Under the pieces are notes generated by a model, which ran no database searches, was not told where the DNA came from, and saw nothing but the letters and a program-made list of their open reading frames with translations. Position numbers and translations under genes: made by a program. Below are positions 25,947 to 34,680 of a stretch of 64,000 nt of DNA, piece after piece. Source of the stretch: JBGAPH01 sp046349955 (GTDB lineage Bacteria > Planctomycetota > Planctomycetia > Pirellulales > JBGAPH01); the NCBI GenBank assembly GCA_046349955.1, contig JAXMBI010000003.1, positions 124,001-188,000 on the forward strand, in the 5' to 3' direction. The first letter of the stretch is position 1. Each line of letters begins with the position of its first letter.

Positions 25947-26150
25947 CTACTTGGCCGCAGCCAGTGTGCGCTGGGTTTGGATGGTCTTGACGCGCGCGAT
26001 CAGCCGCCGCTGCTTCCGCAGTTCGCTCGGGGTTTCGAGCCGTTCCGTCTGGGCCTTGAGCCGCAGGTGGAACAGGCTCTCGGCCGCCTCCTTCAGCGTG
26101 AGCTGCAATTGCTCATCGCTCATGTCGCGCAGTTCGTGGGCCTTGCTCAT
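25947..26150 (-). CDS. rpmC: 50S ribosomal protein L29
   Basis: 67 aa helical hairpin protein near the exit tunnel. 'ELRDMSDEQLQLTLKEAAES' followed by 'LFHLRLKAQTERLETPSELR' fits L29 throughout. Confidence 0.94.
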   Translation of the reverse strand: MSKAHELRDMSDEQLQLTLKEAAESLFHLRLKAQTERLETPSELRKQRRLIARVKTIQTQRTLAAAK

Positions 26151-26196
26151 GATCGCTTCTTCGCTTCGCTAAAACGGGGCTCGGGGTCGCTTGCTG

Positions 26197-26613
26197 CTAG
26201 GCCGTGCGGCGGCGGACGAACCGCACCCGCACCGGCATCTTGTGCGCCAGCCGCGCGAAGCAGATCCGCGCCGCCTCTTCAGTCACGCCGCCGATTTCGT
26301 AGAGCACCGTGCCCGGCTTGATCACCGCGGCCCAGTACTCCGGCTCGCCCTTGCCCTTACCCATGCGGGTTTCGAGCGGGATCGAGGTGATCGACTTGTG
26401 CGGGAACACGCGCACGTACAACCGACCGTCGGTGCGGAGGTACTGCTGCGCCGCGATGCGCCCGGCCTCGATGGTGCCGGCGCTGAGCCAGCCCGGCTGC
26501 ATGGCCTGCAAGCCGAAGTCACCAAAGACGACGCGGTTGCCGCGAGTGGCGTTACCTCTTATACGTCCTCTTTGGCTTTTTCGATGCTTGACCCTCTTGG
26601 GCATCAGCGCCAT
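26197..26613 (-). CDS. rplP: 50S ribosomal protein L16
   Basis: 138 aa, close to the peptidyl-transferase centre. 'MPKRVKHRKSQRGRIRGNAT' is the conserved N-terminus and 'TRMGKGKGEPEYWAAVIKPG' the L16 signature. The first 62 bases overlap the end of rpsC in another frame (ATG 26613; an alternative ATG at 26604 still overlaps by 53). Both readings are convincing proteins. Confidence 0.95.
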   Translation of the reverse strand: MALMPKRVKHRKSQRGRIRGNATRGNRVVFGDFGLQAMQPGWLSAGTIEAGRIAAQQYLRTDGRLYVRVFPHKSITSIPLETRMGKGKGEPEYWAAVIKPGTVLYEIGGVTEEAARICFARLAHKMPVRVRFVRRRTA

Positions 26614-27250
26614 TGGTCTGATCCTCTTCGAACATTCCCTGGTTGATCCACACCTGTACGCCGATGTTGCCTTGGGCAGTCGCCGCTTCGGTGAACCCGT
26701 AATCGATCTTCGCCCGCAGCGTCGAGAGGGGCATGGCGCCGGCGATCTGCTTCTCGCAGCGCGACATTTCGGCCCCGCCCAACCGCCCCGACAACTGCAC
26801 CTTGATTCCCTTGGCCCCTCCGTCCATCGACTGCTCGACGGCCCGCTTCATGCAGCGGCGGAAACTGGCCCGCTTGCTGAGCTGCTCGGCGATGTCCTCG
26901 GCGACGAGCTGAGCCTGAATCTCGGGGCGATTGACTTCTTCGATCTTGATGTTGATGCGCCGGCCGATCAGCCCCTGCAGCTCATCCTGCAGTCGCTCGA
27001 CCTCTTGCCCCTTGCGGCCGATCACCACGCCGGGACGAGCGGTGTGCATGATCACCTTGACCTCGTCGCGGGTGCGCTCGATCTCGATCTTGGGGATCCC
27101 GGCGAACTTGTACTTGCCCTTGACGTACTTGCGCAGCTTGTGGTCTTCGACCAGCAAGTCGGCGAATTCTTGCTTCGAGGCGTACCAGCGGCTCTTCCAG
27201 CCCAGGGTGATGCCCGTGCGGAATCCGGTCGGATTGACTTTCTGACCCAT
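26552..27250 (-). CDS. rpsC: 30S ribosomal protein S3
   Basis: 232 aa. KH domain 'VVIGRKGQEVERLQDELQGL' and C-terminal S3 signature 'GGAEMSRCEKQIAGAMPLST' are present. The C-terminal tail (GADAQEGQASKKPKRTYKR) is read from DNA that also codes for the start of rplP. Confidence 0.96.
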   Translation of the reverse strand: MGQKVNPTGFRTGITLGWKSRWYASKQEFADLLVEDHKLRKYVKGKYKFAGIPKIEIERTRDEVKVIMHTARPGVVIGRKGQEVERLQDELQGLIGRRINIKIEEVNRPEIQAQLVAEDIAEQLSKRASFRRCMKRAVEQSMDGGAKGIKVQLSGRLGGAEMSRCEKQIAGAMPLSTLRAKIDYGFTEAATAQGNIGVQVWINQGMFEEDQTNGADAQEGQASKKPKRTYKR

Positions 27251-27321
27251 GGTTCGGCCTGTCTTGACTTGGTCGAGCCGCTGCTGGCGGCGAATGCGGT
27301 TGAACGAAAGAGTCGGCGACT

Positions 27322-27654
27322 CTAGGAGAGCGAGTCGACCTCGACTTGAATGTGGGCGGTGCGACGCTTGATCGTGAACGCCATGCCGCGGGCACGCGGC
27401 CGCACGCGCTTGAACATTGGGCCGCCGTCGACGCGGACGTCGCTGATGACGAGCGAAGCCACCTCGGCCCGCTGGTCCTCGGCGTTGCCCAGGGCGCTCT
27501 TCAACACCTTCTCGAGCAGCCGGGCGCCGCGCTGCGGCTGATAGCGAAGCAGCTCAAGCGCCTCGTCGGCGAACTTGCCGCGAATCAGGTCGGCCATCGG
27601 ACGCACCTTGCGGGCGCTGATCCGTGCGAAACGGTGAGTGGCGCGAAATGCCAT
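27322..27654 (-). CDS. rplV: 50S ribosomal protein L22
   Basis: 110 aa. 'RISARKVRPMADLIRGK' and the exit-tunnel loop region with 'RVRPRARGMAFTIKRRTAHI' match L22. Confidence 0.95.
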   Translation of the reverse strand: MAFRATHRFARISARKVRPMADLIRGKFADEALELLRYQPQRGARLLEKVLKSALGNAEDQRAEVASLVISDVRVDGGPMFKRVRPRARGMAFTIKRRTAHIQVEVDSLS

Positions 27655-27673
27655 GATCGGTCTTCCTTCCGGC

Positions 27674-27946
27674 TTACTTCTTGCCGCCCTTGCCGCCGTG
27701 TCCGCGGAAAGTGCGGGTAGGAGCGAACTCGCCCAACTTGTGCCCGACCATGTCCTCGGTCACGAAAACCTTCAGGTGCAACTTGCCGTTATGCACCATG
27801 AAGGTGTGCCCGACGAACTCGGGAATGATCGTGCAACGACGGGCCCAGGTCTTGATGGGCTCCTTGGCGCCGCGTTCGACCAGCTTCTCGACCTTCTCGT
27901 ATAAACGAGGGTCGACAAACGGTCCTTTCTTGAGCGAACGTCCCAT
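27674..27946 (-). CDS. rpsS: 30S ribosomal protein S19
   Basis: 90 aa. 'MGRSLKKGPFVDPRLYEKVE' and 'IIPEFVGHTFMVHNGKLHLK' are the S19 hallmarks. Confidence 0.96.
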   Translation of the reverse strand: MGRSLKKGPFVDPRLYEKVEKLVERGAKEPIKTWARRCTIIPEFVGHTFMVHNGKLHLKVFVTEDMVGHKLGEFAPTRTFRGHGGKGGKK

Positions 27947-28020
27947 GTCGGGTTACCGGTGCTGTGCTCTGTGGGAATCGATGCCGCCCGTGGGCCGGCC
28001 GCAGCCAGCCTGACGTGCGG

Positions 28021-28878
28021 TTACTTGATCTTCAATTGTCCGTAGCGGCGCGACTTGCGGCGGCGGATGATCGACGCGCTCGAAGGCTTCCGCGGCTTGC
28101 GGGTGCCGCCGCCCTTGGCCGACTTGCCGGTCGGGCTCACGGGATGACGGCCCCCCTTAGTGCGGCCCTCGCCACCACCGTGCGGGTGGTCGATTGGATT
28201 CATGGCGGTGCCACGGACGTGAGGCCGCCAGCCCAGCCAGCGATTGCGGCCGGCCTTGCCGATTTGAATGTTCATGTGGTCAGCGTTGCCCACCTTGCCG
28301 ATGGTCGCCCGGCAGGCGGCGGGGATACGCCGGATTTCGCCGCTCGGCAGCGTGATCTGCGCCCAGTCGGCGTCGCGAGCGGCGAGCACCGCGCTCGAGC
28401 CGGCCGAACGACAGAGCCGGGCGCCGCAGCCCGGCTGCAGCTCCAAATTGTGGATCGCAGTACCAAGGGGAATGTTCCGCAGCGGCAGGCAGTTGCCTAC
28501 GCTCGGCGGCGCTTCGGGCCCGCTCTCGACCTGGGCGCCGGCCACAAGGCCTTCGGGGGCAATGATGTAGCGCTTCTCGCCGTCCACGTAGTGCAACAGA
28601 GCGATGCGGGCATTGCGATTCGGGTCGTACTGAATCGAATGCACCTTGGCCGGAATTCCGTCTTTGTTGCGGCGGAAGTCGATCAGCCGGTACATCTGCT
28701 TGTGACCACCCCCCCGGTGCCGGGCGGTGATCTTGCCTTGGTTGTTTCGGCCCGAGGTGCGCCGCTTGGGCTGCAGGAGCGACTTCTCCGGCTTCGCACC
28801 GGGAGTCAGCTCAGCGAAATCGCTGACGCTGGCGCCACGGCGGCCAGGCGAGGTCGGGTTGTAGTTGCGAATTCCCAT
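28021..28878 (-). CDS. rplB: 50S ribosomal protein L2
   Basis: 285 aa. 'RNNQGKITARHRGGGHKQMY' at the front and the functional C-terminal signature 'NPIDHPHGGGEGRTKGGRHP' with its essential histidines are intact. Confidence 0.97.
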   Translation of the reverse strand: MGIRNYNPTSPGRRGASVSDFAELTPGAKPEKSLLQPKRRTSGRNNQGKITARHRGGGHKQMYRLIDFRRNKDGIPAKVHSIQYDPNRNARIALLHYVDGEKRYIIAPEGLVAGAQVESGPEAPPSVGNCLPLRNIPLGTAIHNLELQPGCGARLCRSAGSSAVLAARDADWAQITLPSGEIRRIPAACRATIGKVGNADHMNIQIGKAGRNRWLGWRPHVRGTAMNPIDHPHGGGEGRTKGGRHPVSPTGKSAKGGGTRKPRKPSSASIIRRRKSRRYGQLKIK

Positions 28879-28949
28879 GATGCGTTCGTTTCAGGCGAAA
28901 GTAAGTTGCGGGCGATTCCCTGCCAGGCCGGCGACACGAGCGCCGCGGC

Positions 28950-29267
28950 CTAGAAGAAGTCGATGCGATGCTCCGGATCGAGCGTCACGATGGCCTTCTT
29001 CCAGCTTTTGGTCATGCCCGAGCGGAACCGCGTGCGGCGCCGCTTGCCTTTGCGGTTCTGCGTGTTGACCCGCAGCACCTTGACTTCGAACAGCTCCTCG
29101 ATGGCCTTACGCACGTCCAACTTCGTGGCGGTGCGGCTGACCTCGAACGAGTAGGCGTTCTGCCGCGTGGAGCGGTGAACGCCTTTCTCCGTCACCAAGG
29201 GGCGCAAGACCACCTGATGCGGAGCGAGCAATGGATTGAGCGTGGGGGCGGGAGCTACCGGCGACAT
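28950..29267 (-). CDS. rplW: 50S ribosomal protein L23
   Basis: 105 aa; docking site for trigger factor and SRP at the exit tunnel. 'VVLRPLVTEKGVHRSTRQNA' and 'VNTQNRKGKRRRTRFRSGMT' are typical. A proline/alanine-rich 18-residue extension precedes the core. Confidence 0.95.
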   Translation of the reverse strand: MSPVAPAPTLNPLLAPHQVVLRPLVTEKGVHRSTRQNAYSFEVSRTATKLDVRKAIEELFEVKVLRVNTQNRKGKRRRTRFRSGMTKSWKKAIVTLDPEHRIDFF

Positions 29268-29280
29268 CGCTGCTGAACTC

Positions 29281-29931
29281 CTACTTGGCGGCGGCGGACG
29301 ACTCGCCCGCCATCCGTGACTTGATCACATCCAAAGCCGCCTTGGTCACGAGCAGGCGGCGCGGCCGCAACACCGCGTAGGCGTTGAGATCGCCAACGGG
29401 CGACACCTCGACCTGGTCGATGTTTCGGGCGCTCTTGTACACATTGGCGTCGTGCGCGGCCGTGGTCACGAGCAAACTCGCGCCGCTGCAGCCGATGGCC
29501 TTGAGGATCGTGGCCATTTCCTTGGTCTTCGGAGCGGCGAAGCTCAACTCGTCGATCACCGTCACCTGACCGTCGGCGATCTTCGAGGCCAGCGCCATTC
29601 GCGTGGCGGCCTGCACCGCCTTGCGCGGCAACCGGAAGTACCAGTCGCGCGGACGCTTGGCGAAGATGTGGCCGCCGCCCCGGCGAATACCGCTGCGACG
29701 ACTGCCGGCGCGGGCATTGCCCGTGCCCTTCTGGCGATACATCTTCTTGGTCGACCCACGCACCTCGGCGCGACTCTTCGATTTGGCGGTCCCCAGCCGA
29801 AGATTCGACTGGTACATGACCACCACGTCGTGCAGCAACTGCTTGTTGATCTTGGGCGCGAGCACGGCCGGATCGATGTCGTATTTACCGACCTCGCGAC
29901 CCGTGCGATCGACGATCTGCAAACTTGCCAT
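29281..29931 (-). CDS. rplD: 50S ribosomal protein L4
   Basis: 216 aa. 'RAEVRGSTKKMYRQKGTGNA' and 'RAGSRRSGIRRGGGHIFAKR' form the tunnel-lining loop. In E. coli L4 represses this operon; no matching leader site was recognised here. Confidence 0.96.
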   Translation of the reverse strand: MASLQIVDRTGREVGKYDIDPAVLAPKINKQLLHDVVVMYQSNLRLGTAKSKSRAEVRGSTKKMYRQKGTGNARAGSRRSGIRRGGGHIFAKRPRDWYFRLPRKAVQAATRMALASKIADGQVTVIDELSFAAPKTKEMATILKAIGCSGASLLVTTAAHDANVYKSARNIDQVEVSPVGDLNAYAVLRPRRLLVTKAALDVIKSRMAGESSAAAK

Positions 29932-29987
29932 GACTGCGAAATCCCTTGCCGGCGAGCCAAGCCCCTGGGGCGGCCCGCCACGAGCCC

Positions 29988-30674
29988 CTAGAGTTTGTTC
30001 GTTTGCCGAATGACCACGTAGCCGCCATTGGGACCCGGCACCGCGCCGCGAACGAGCAGCAGGTTGTTTTCGGCGTCGACGCGCACGACGCGGAGATTCC
30101 GCATCGTGCAGTTCTCGTTGCCGTAGTGGCCGGCCATCTTCTTATTCTTGAAGGTGCGGGCCGGCGAGGTGTTGCAGCCCGTGGAACCGGGGTGGCGATG
30201 CACCTTCTTCACGCCGTGCGAGGCCCGCTGGCCGCCGAACTTCCAGCGTTTGATCACACCCGAGAAGCCGCGACCCTTACTGACGCCAGAGACATCAACG
30301 GCCTTCACCTCAGCGAAAACCTCGACGGTGAGCTGCTGGCCAACCGCCAGCCCCTCGGTGGCGCCGCGGAACTCCTTGACGAACGACTGCGGCTCGCAGT
30401 CAGCTTTCGAGGGGAGCTCAACGCCGGCCTGAACCAGCCGACGAGAACGCTTGCTGTCAAGCTTAGCCACCTGACCGCGCTCGCTGCGGCTGGCCAAACG
30501 GCGAGGCTTGTCGAGAAAGCCCACCTGCACAGCCTCGACCCCATCGCGATCCACGGTGCGCAGCTGCAGCACGCGGCAGGGACCGGCCTGAATGACCGTG
30601 ACCGGCACAACGTTGCCGGCCTCATCAAATACTTGCGTCATCCCGACCTTGCGGCCGAGCAGTCCTGCTGGCAT
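29988..30674 (-). CDS. rplC: 50S ribosomal protein L3
   Basis: 228 aa from ATG 30674 (MPAGLLGRKVGMTQVFDEAG); an ATG three codons earlier is also possible. The L3 signature 'RGFSGVIKRWKFGGQRASHG' is present. Confidence 0.95.
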   Translation of the reverse strand: MPAGLLGRKVGMTQVFDEAGNVVPVTVIQAGPCRVLQLRTVDRDGVEAVQVGFLDKPRRLASRSERGQVAKLDSKRSRRLVQAGVELPSKADCEPQSFVKEFRGATEGLAVGQQLTVEVFAEVKAVDVSGVSKGRGFSGVIKRWKFGGQRASHGVKKVHRHPGSTGCNTSPARTFKNKKMAGHYGNENCTMRNLRVVRVDAENNLLLVRGAVPGPNGGYVVIRQTNKL

Positions 30675-30795
30675 AGCTGGCATTTCCCGTGGTCAGTTGC
30701 GAGCCGGGAGACAACGGCCAACAGGCCGCCGCTTACCCGACGTGCTTCCGATGCATAGGGCTCTCTGGTGAATGCGTCCGATTCAGATGCGCCGC

Positions 30796-31125
30796 TTAGC
30801 GCTTGCTCGACGCCTTGATCTTGATGTCCACACCCGCCGGCAGGCTGAGCTTGTTCAGCGCCTCGATCGTCTTGGCGGTCGCCTGGACGATATCGATCAG
30901 CCGCTTGTGGGTGCGGATCTCAAATTGCTGGCGGGCCTTTTTGTCGACGTGGGGACTCGACAGCACGGTATAGCGCTCGATCCGCGTGGGCAGGGGAATG
31001 GGCCCATGCACCTCGGAGTTCGTGCGTTTGGCCGTATCGACGATCTCGGCCGCGCTCTGGTCGAGCACCGAGTGGTCGTAGGCCTCCATGCGAATGCGAA
31101 TCGTATCCTGCGTGATGCCGGCCAC
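30796..31125 (-). CDS. rpsJ: 30S ribosomal protein S10
   Basis: 109 aa from GTG 31125. 'IRIRMEAYDHSVLDQSAAEI' and 'VHGPIPLPTRIERYTVLSSP' identify S10, first gene of the operon. The frame is open to a TTG at 31167, which would add 14 residues; the GTG gives a normal S10 length. With the promoter at 31212-31240 the leader is about 80 bases. Confidence 0.93.
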   Translation of the reverse strand: MAGITQDTIRIRMEAYDHSVLDQSAAEIVDTAKRTNSEVHGPIPLPTRIERYTVLSSPHVDKKARQQFEIRTHKRLIDIVQATAKTIEALNKLSLPAGVDIKIKASSKR

Positions 31126-31211
31126 GGTCGTTGCGGGCTCCCGCGGCCGGTTGGCCGCCACTAGCAATCAAGGGTTGGTCGTTCGGTCGCCCCTGGTTGG
31201 GCGAATCAATG

Positions 31212-31240
31212 AATATAGAGATGGGCTCGGGAAGCGTCAA
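31212..31240 (-). promoter_or_regulatory. Promoter of the S10-spc ribosomal operon
   Basis: On the minus strand TTGACG (31240-31235) and TATATT (31217-31212) are separated by exactly 17 bases, close to the sigma-70 consensus. It lies just upstream of rpsJ; the start of transcription would be near 31205. No other promoter of this quality was noticed in the 12.6 kb cluster. Confidence 0.75.
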
Positions 31241-31359
31241 CGCCCAGTGCCGGGAAAAATGCACGTTCGACGTGACGGGCGGCGCGGGATCAGGCGGCCC
31301 TCGACGAGGCGCCCCGCAAGAGCCCTAAACTCTTCCCAGATTTCCAGCGATTGCCGGGC

Positions 31360-32103
31360 CTAAGCTAGGGCCGCAGTCAGGGCTTCGACCAGGTCGCCTA
31401 GGCCGGCCGCCTCACCATCTTCACCGCGGTCGGAGCCCACAAGATAAGCCTGCCACCCGGCAGACTGAGCCCCCGCCAGATCGTTGTGGGCGTCATCCCC
31501 CACCATCAGCAGCGCCGCCGGCGGCAGGCCCAGCCGGGCCTCAAGCGCCTCGAAGAAGGGCCGGGCAGGCTTGCGCCACCCCAGCGCCGCCGAATCGAAC
31601 ACGGCGTCGGCCGCGATGACCTGGAGATCGCCGCAACCGCGGACCACGCCGTGCAGCCGCTCATCGAAGTTCGAGCCGATCGCCAGCCGTAGGCCCAACC
31701 TCTGCAGTGCGGCAAGCGCTGGCATCACGTCGGGAAAAGGCCGCCAATGCTCGCTCAGCGCGAAATGCCGCCAGAGCGCTTCGAACAGTTGCTCGCTCGG
31801 TTCGGGCGCGGGAAATACCTCGGCCACAATCTCGGCCCACCGCGCGCGTTCGCGGTCTGGCGATGTCCGCAGCCCATGGTGCTCGCGGTCCAGCTTCTCC
31901 TGGCGGGCAAACGCTGTGCGAAACCGCACCGTCGCCTCTTCGGCGGAGAGCTCATGCCCAAATTGCTGGCCGGCGAGCCGATACGCCTCGGCCGCCGACG
32001 GCACGGGCCGCATCAGCGTGTCGACGAGATCGAATACGACGCCGCGCACCCGCGACCATTCGAGCGGACGCGCGGCAGTTTCCAGCGGGCTGATCGCGGT
32101 CAT
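31360..32103 (-). CDS. HAD-superfamily hydrolase
   Basis: 247 aa phosphatase-like protein. Motif I GVVFDLVDTLM with the nucleophile aspartate, motif II AIGSNFDERLHG, the lysine in LGWRKPARPFFE and motif III LLMVGDDAHNDLAGAQ are present, with a helical cap between motifs I and II. Substrate unknown. ATG 32103 is used because the upstream part of the frame is arginine-rich and unlike the family. Confidence 0.87.
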   Translation of the reverse strand: MTAISPLETAARPLEWSRVRGVVFDLVDTLMRPVPSAAEAYRLAGQQFGHELSAEEATVRFRTAFARQEKLDREHHGLRTSPDRERARWAEIVAEVFPAPEPSEQLFEALWRHFALSEHWRPFPDVMPALAALQRLGLRLAIGSNFDERLHGVVRGCGDLQVIAADAVFDSAALGWRKPARPFFEALEARLGLPPAALLMVGDDAHNDLAGAQSAGWQAYLVGSDRGEDGEAAGLGDLVEALTAALA

Positions 32104-32120
32104 CGGGAGGGCATCGAAGG

Positions 32121-32558
32121 TCAACTGGCTTGCGCGGCATGAAACAGGTGGGCCGTCACCGCCAGACCTAAGGCCGCGAGGACGCAGGCGACTAGGAGCG
32201 CCAGCGACCAAGGGGTGGTTGGCTCCGGGTCTCCACGTTCCAGCCGGCGGATGAACCGCACGTGCTCTCCGGCGGCCACCAGGGTGGCGATCACGCCGGC
32301 CAGCACGAGCCCGGTCCCTACCCAGAGCGAAACGGAATGGTGCGGCGCCGCCACGGGCGCCCCGCGACCAGCGGCCAGGGCATGCGTCGCCGCGAGCTCG
32401 CGGAGAAAGAGACCGAATCGCGCCACCACGAAGCCAAAGCCCATCATCGCCAGGCCCGTGCGAATCCAGGCCAACAGCGTCCTTTCCGCCGCTAGCCGGA
32501 CGCGTGGGTCGACTGCGCCGGCTCGAGGCGGTTCAGGTTGGCCAGAGATTCCATGCAT
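32121..32558 (-). CDS. DUF202 (YidH-like) membrane protein
   Basis: 145 aa. 'VRLAAERTLLAWIRTGLAMM' is the DUF202 signature, followed by two more membrane helices. The role of the family is unknown. It ends 17 bases before the HAD gene and starts 10 bases after rseP, so it is probably co-transcribed with dxr-rseP. Confidence 0.88.
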   Translation of the reverse strand: MHGISGQPEPPRAGAVDPRVRLAAERTLLAWIRTGLAMMGFGFVVARFGLFLRELAATHALAAGRGAPVAAPHHSVSLWVGTGLVLAGVIATLVAAGEHVRFIRRLERGDPEPTTPWSLALLVACVLAALGLAVTAHLFHAAQAS

Positions 32559-32568
32559 CGCGGTCGCC

Positions 32569-34680
32569 TTAGCCGAACCGCAGCCAATCGGCCAACCGTC
32601 CCAGGTCGAGGCCGATCACATAGATCATCAAACCGAGGATGAAGAACAGGCCGGCGTAGCTGAGCACCGTCATCACGCGTTCGCTGGCCGGCTTGCCGCG
32701 GATGCCTTCGTACAAGAGGAACATCATGTGCCCGCCGTCGAGCACCGGGATCGGCAGGAAGTTCACCACGGCCAAGTTCGCGCTAAGCATCGTAAGGAAC
32801 AGCAGCAGTTGGGGCAAACCGGCCGAGGCCGCCGAGCCGGCGGTCACCGCAATCGAACCGGGGCCTCCCAGCAAATCGGCCGAGATTTGGCGGCTTCCCA
32901 ACGCGCGCAAGAACATCACCACTTGCCCTGCGGCCGCCCAGGTTTCCCGCACACCGAGCTGAAACGCCTCACCCCAGGAGACCGCGACGCGGGTGTCGTT
33001 CAGCGATTCGAACACGAACCCGCGATGCGGGTTGAACCAGGCCGGGTTTACTCGCGGCGTGAGTTCCGGCTCGCGCGATTTGCCGCCACTCTGCAGCGTG
33101 AACTTCACCTGCACGTCCGGCGGAAGATTCTGCAAGTTGTCGATGAAGGCCGGCCAACGGGGCTGCTCGGCGTCGAACTCGATCGGCTTGGCCGTGCCGG
33201 GACGCTGCTCCTTCGTCGCCGGGTCGACGTAGGGCAACACACGGACGCTCACCACACGGTCGCCTGGAATGACGCCGGCGCTTGCGGCCGCGCTGTTCGG
33301 CTCGACTGCACTCACCAGGGCATCGACCGTGTAGGCGAGGCCCAACTGAGGAACCGAAACGGCGGCCGCCGAGTCTTCGAACCAGTCGACCCGATCGACG
33401 GTCACGGTCTTTTCGAGCGGCGTCTTCTGTTCGCCCCGCTCGAGCGCGAGCCGGACTTCGGTGGCTGCGGAACGGGCCAGCCGCTGCGGCCAAGACAAAG
33501 GATCTCCCACCGGCTGTCCATCGACAGCCGTGATGCGGTCCCCAGGCAGCAAGCCTGCCTGGGCAGCAGGGGATCCTTGGCGCACCGCCTTGATCGGCCC
33601 CATGGTCATCACCAGGCCAAAGTCGCGCATCGGATTGGGGGCCACGCTCGCCGTGACGCGCTCGGGCGCGCTCTTGTTCCCCTCTTCCACCTTGCGTTCG
33701 GCGGTAACCTCGATCGGCTGATCGAACTTGGTCGCGAGCGCCGCCACCCAATCGCGATAGTCGCGGATTTCGCGGCCATCGGCGCCCACGAGGCGATCGC
33801 CTCCCTTGAAGACCTCGGCCTGCCCCGCCGGCGAGAAGGGCAGCGTCGGTTCCGACTCGAAGAGCGTGGTGCTCGACGGGGGCACGGCGCCAATTGTGGG
33901 CCGGCCGACGCCCTTCTTCTTGGGATCAGGGTAGACGGTCACCCAGAACGGGTCCTGCGAGCCGTCGCGCTCGACCTTCAGCTTCAGTCCGTCGTCGAGG
34001 TTGCCCAGAGCAACGCCAGCGAAGAGGTCGGCGAACCGCAGGTGCGGATCTTCCTGGCCCTCCTCGCCGATCTGCAGGATCCGGTCCCCCGGCTGAAAGC
34101 CGGCCCGCCAGGCGGCGTCTCCGGGGGTCACCGACGAGACGCCGCAGACGGTGTACTTCACCCCCATCTTGTAGGCGACCGTAGCAAACAGCACGGCGAA
34201 CAACAAGTTCATGATCACGCCGGCCGAAATGATCGCCATCCGCTCCGGCACGCTTTGCGCAAGGTAGCTGCGGGGGTCGAGGGGCTCAGCGAGCGGCTCG
34301 CTCTCCGCCGAGGGGGCCGATTCGCTGGCCGTCGGCACGTCGGACCCGGCGGGCACTTTGAGCTTCGAGCGCTCGATCTCCTGCGCCTGCCGCGAGGGAT
34401 TGTCGTCCTGACCGAGCATCTTCACGTAGCCGCCCAGCGGCACCAGGCCGATGCCGTATTCCGTTTCGCCCCATTTGAAGCTGAACAGCTTGAGCCCGGC
34501 CACGTCGAAGCCGAGGTAGAACTTCTCGCACTTCACGCCGCAGGCCTTGGCGACGAGGAAGTGGCCCAACTCGTGGACGAAGATCACCGCCCCCAGGGCG
34601 AAGGCCGCCTTGAGAATCGTGAGCCAAGTGCCCGGATCGAGAAACCAGGGCGTGGCGGCCAGGATCAGGTGCAAATCCAA
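32569..34680 (-). CDS. rseP: RIP metalloprotease RseP (site-2 protease), enlarged
   Basis: 703 aa against about 450 in E. coli. The zinc site AVIFVHELGHFLVAKACGV (His36, Glu37, His40) and the C-terminal NFLPIPVLDGGHMMFLLYEG motif are intact, with four membrane segments. The extra length lies between the second and third membrane segments: four PDZ-like modules can be picked out ('GDAAWRAGFQPGDRILQIG', 'FKGGDRLVGADGREI', 'GSPAAQAGLLPGDRITAVD', 'NSAAASAGVIPGDRVVSV'), preceded by a proline/serine/glutamate-rich linker. It cuts membrane-bound regulators and signal peptides; no anti-sigma factor gene is adjacent. The ATG overlaps the dxr end by 16 bases. Confidence 0.94.
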   Translation of the reverse strand: MDLHLILAATPWFLDPGTWLTILKAAFALGAVIFVHELGHFLVAKACGVKCEKFYLGFDVAGLKLFSFKWGETEYGIGLVPLGGYVKMLGQDDNPSRQAQEIERSKLKVPAGSDVPTASESAPSAESEPLAEPLDPRSYLAQSVPERMAIISAGVIMNLLFAVLFATVAYKMGVKYTVCGVSSVTPGDAAWRAGFQPGDRILQIGEEGQEDPHLRFADLFAGVALGNLDDGLKLKVERDGSQDPFWVTVYPDPKKKGVGRPTIGAVPPSSTTLFESEPTLPFSPAGQAEVFKGGDRLVGADGREIRDYRDWVAALATKFDQPIEVTAERKVEEGNKSAPERVTASVAPNPMRDFGLVMTMGPIKAVRQGSPAAQAGLLPGDRITAVDGQPVGDPLSWPQRLARSAATEVRLALERGEQKTPLEKTVTVDRVDWFEDSAAAVSVPQLGLAYTVDALVSAVEPNSAAASAGVIPGDRVVSVRVLPYVDPATKEQRPGTAKPIEFDAEQPRWPAFIDNLQNLPPDVQVKFTLQSGGKSREPELTPRVNPAWFNPHRGFVFESLNDTRVAVSWGEAFQLGVRETWAAAGQVVMFLRALGSRQISADLLGGPGSIAVTAGSAASAGLPQLLLFLTMLSANLAVVNFLPIPVLDGGHMMFLLYEGIRGKPASERVMTVLSYAGLFFILGLMIYVIGLDLGRLADWLRFG

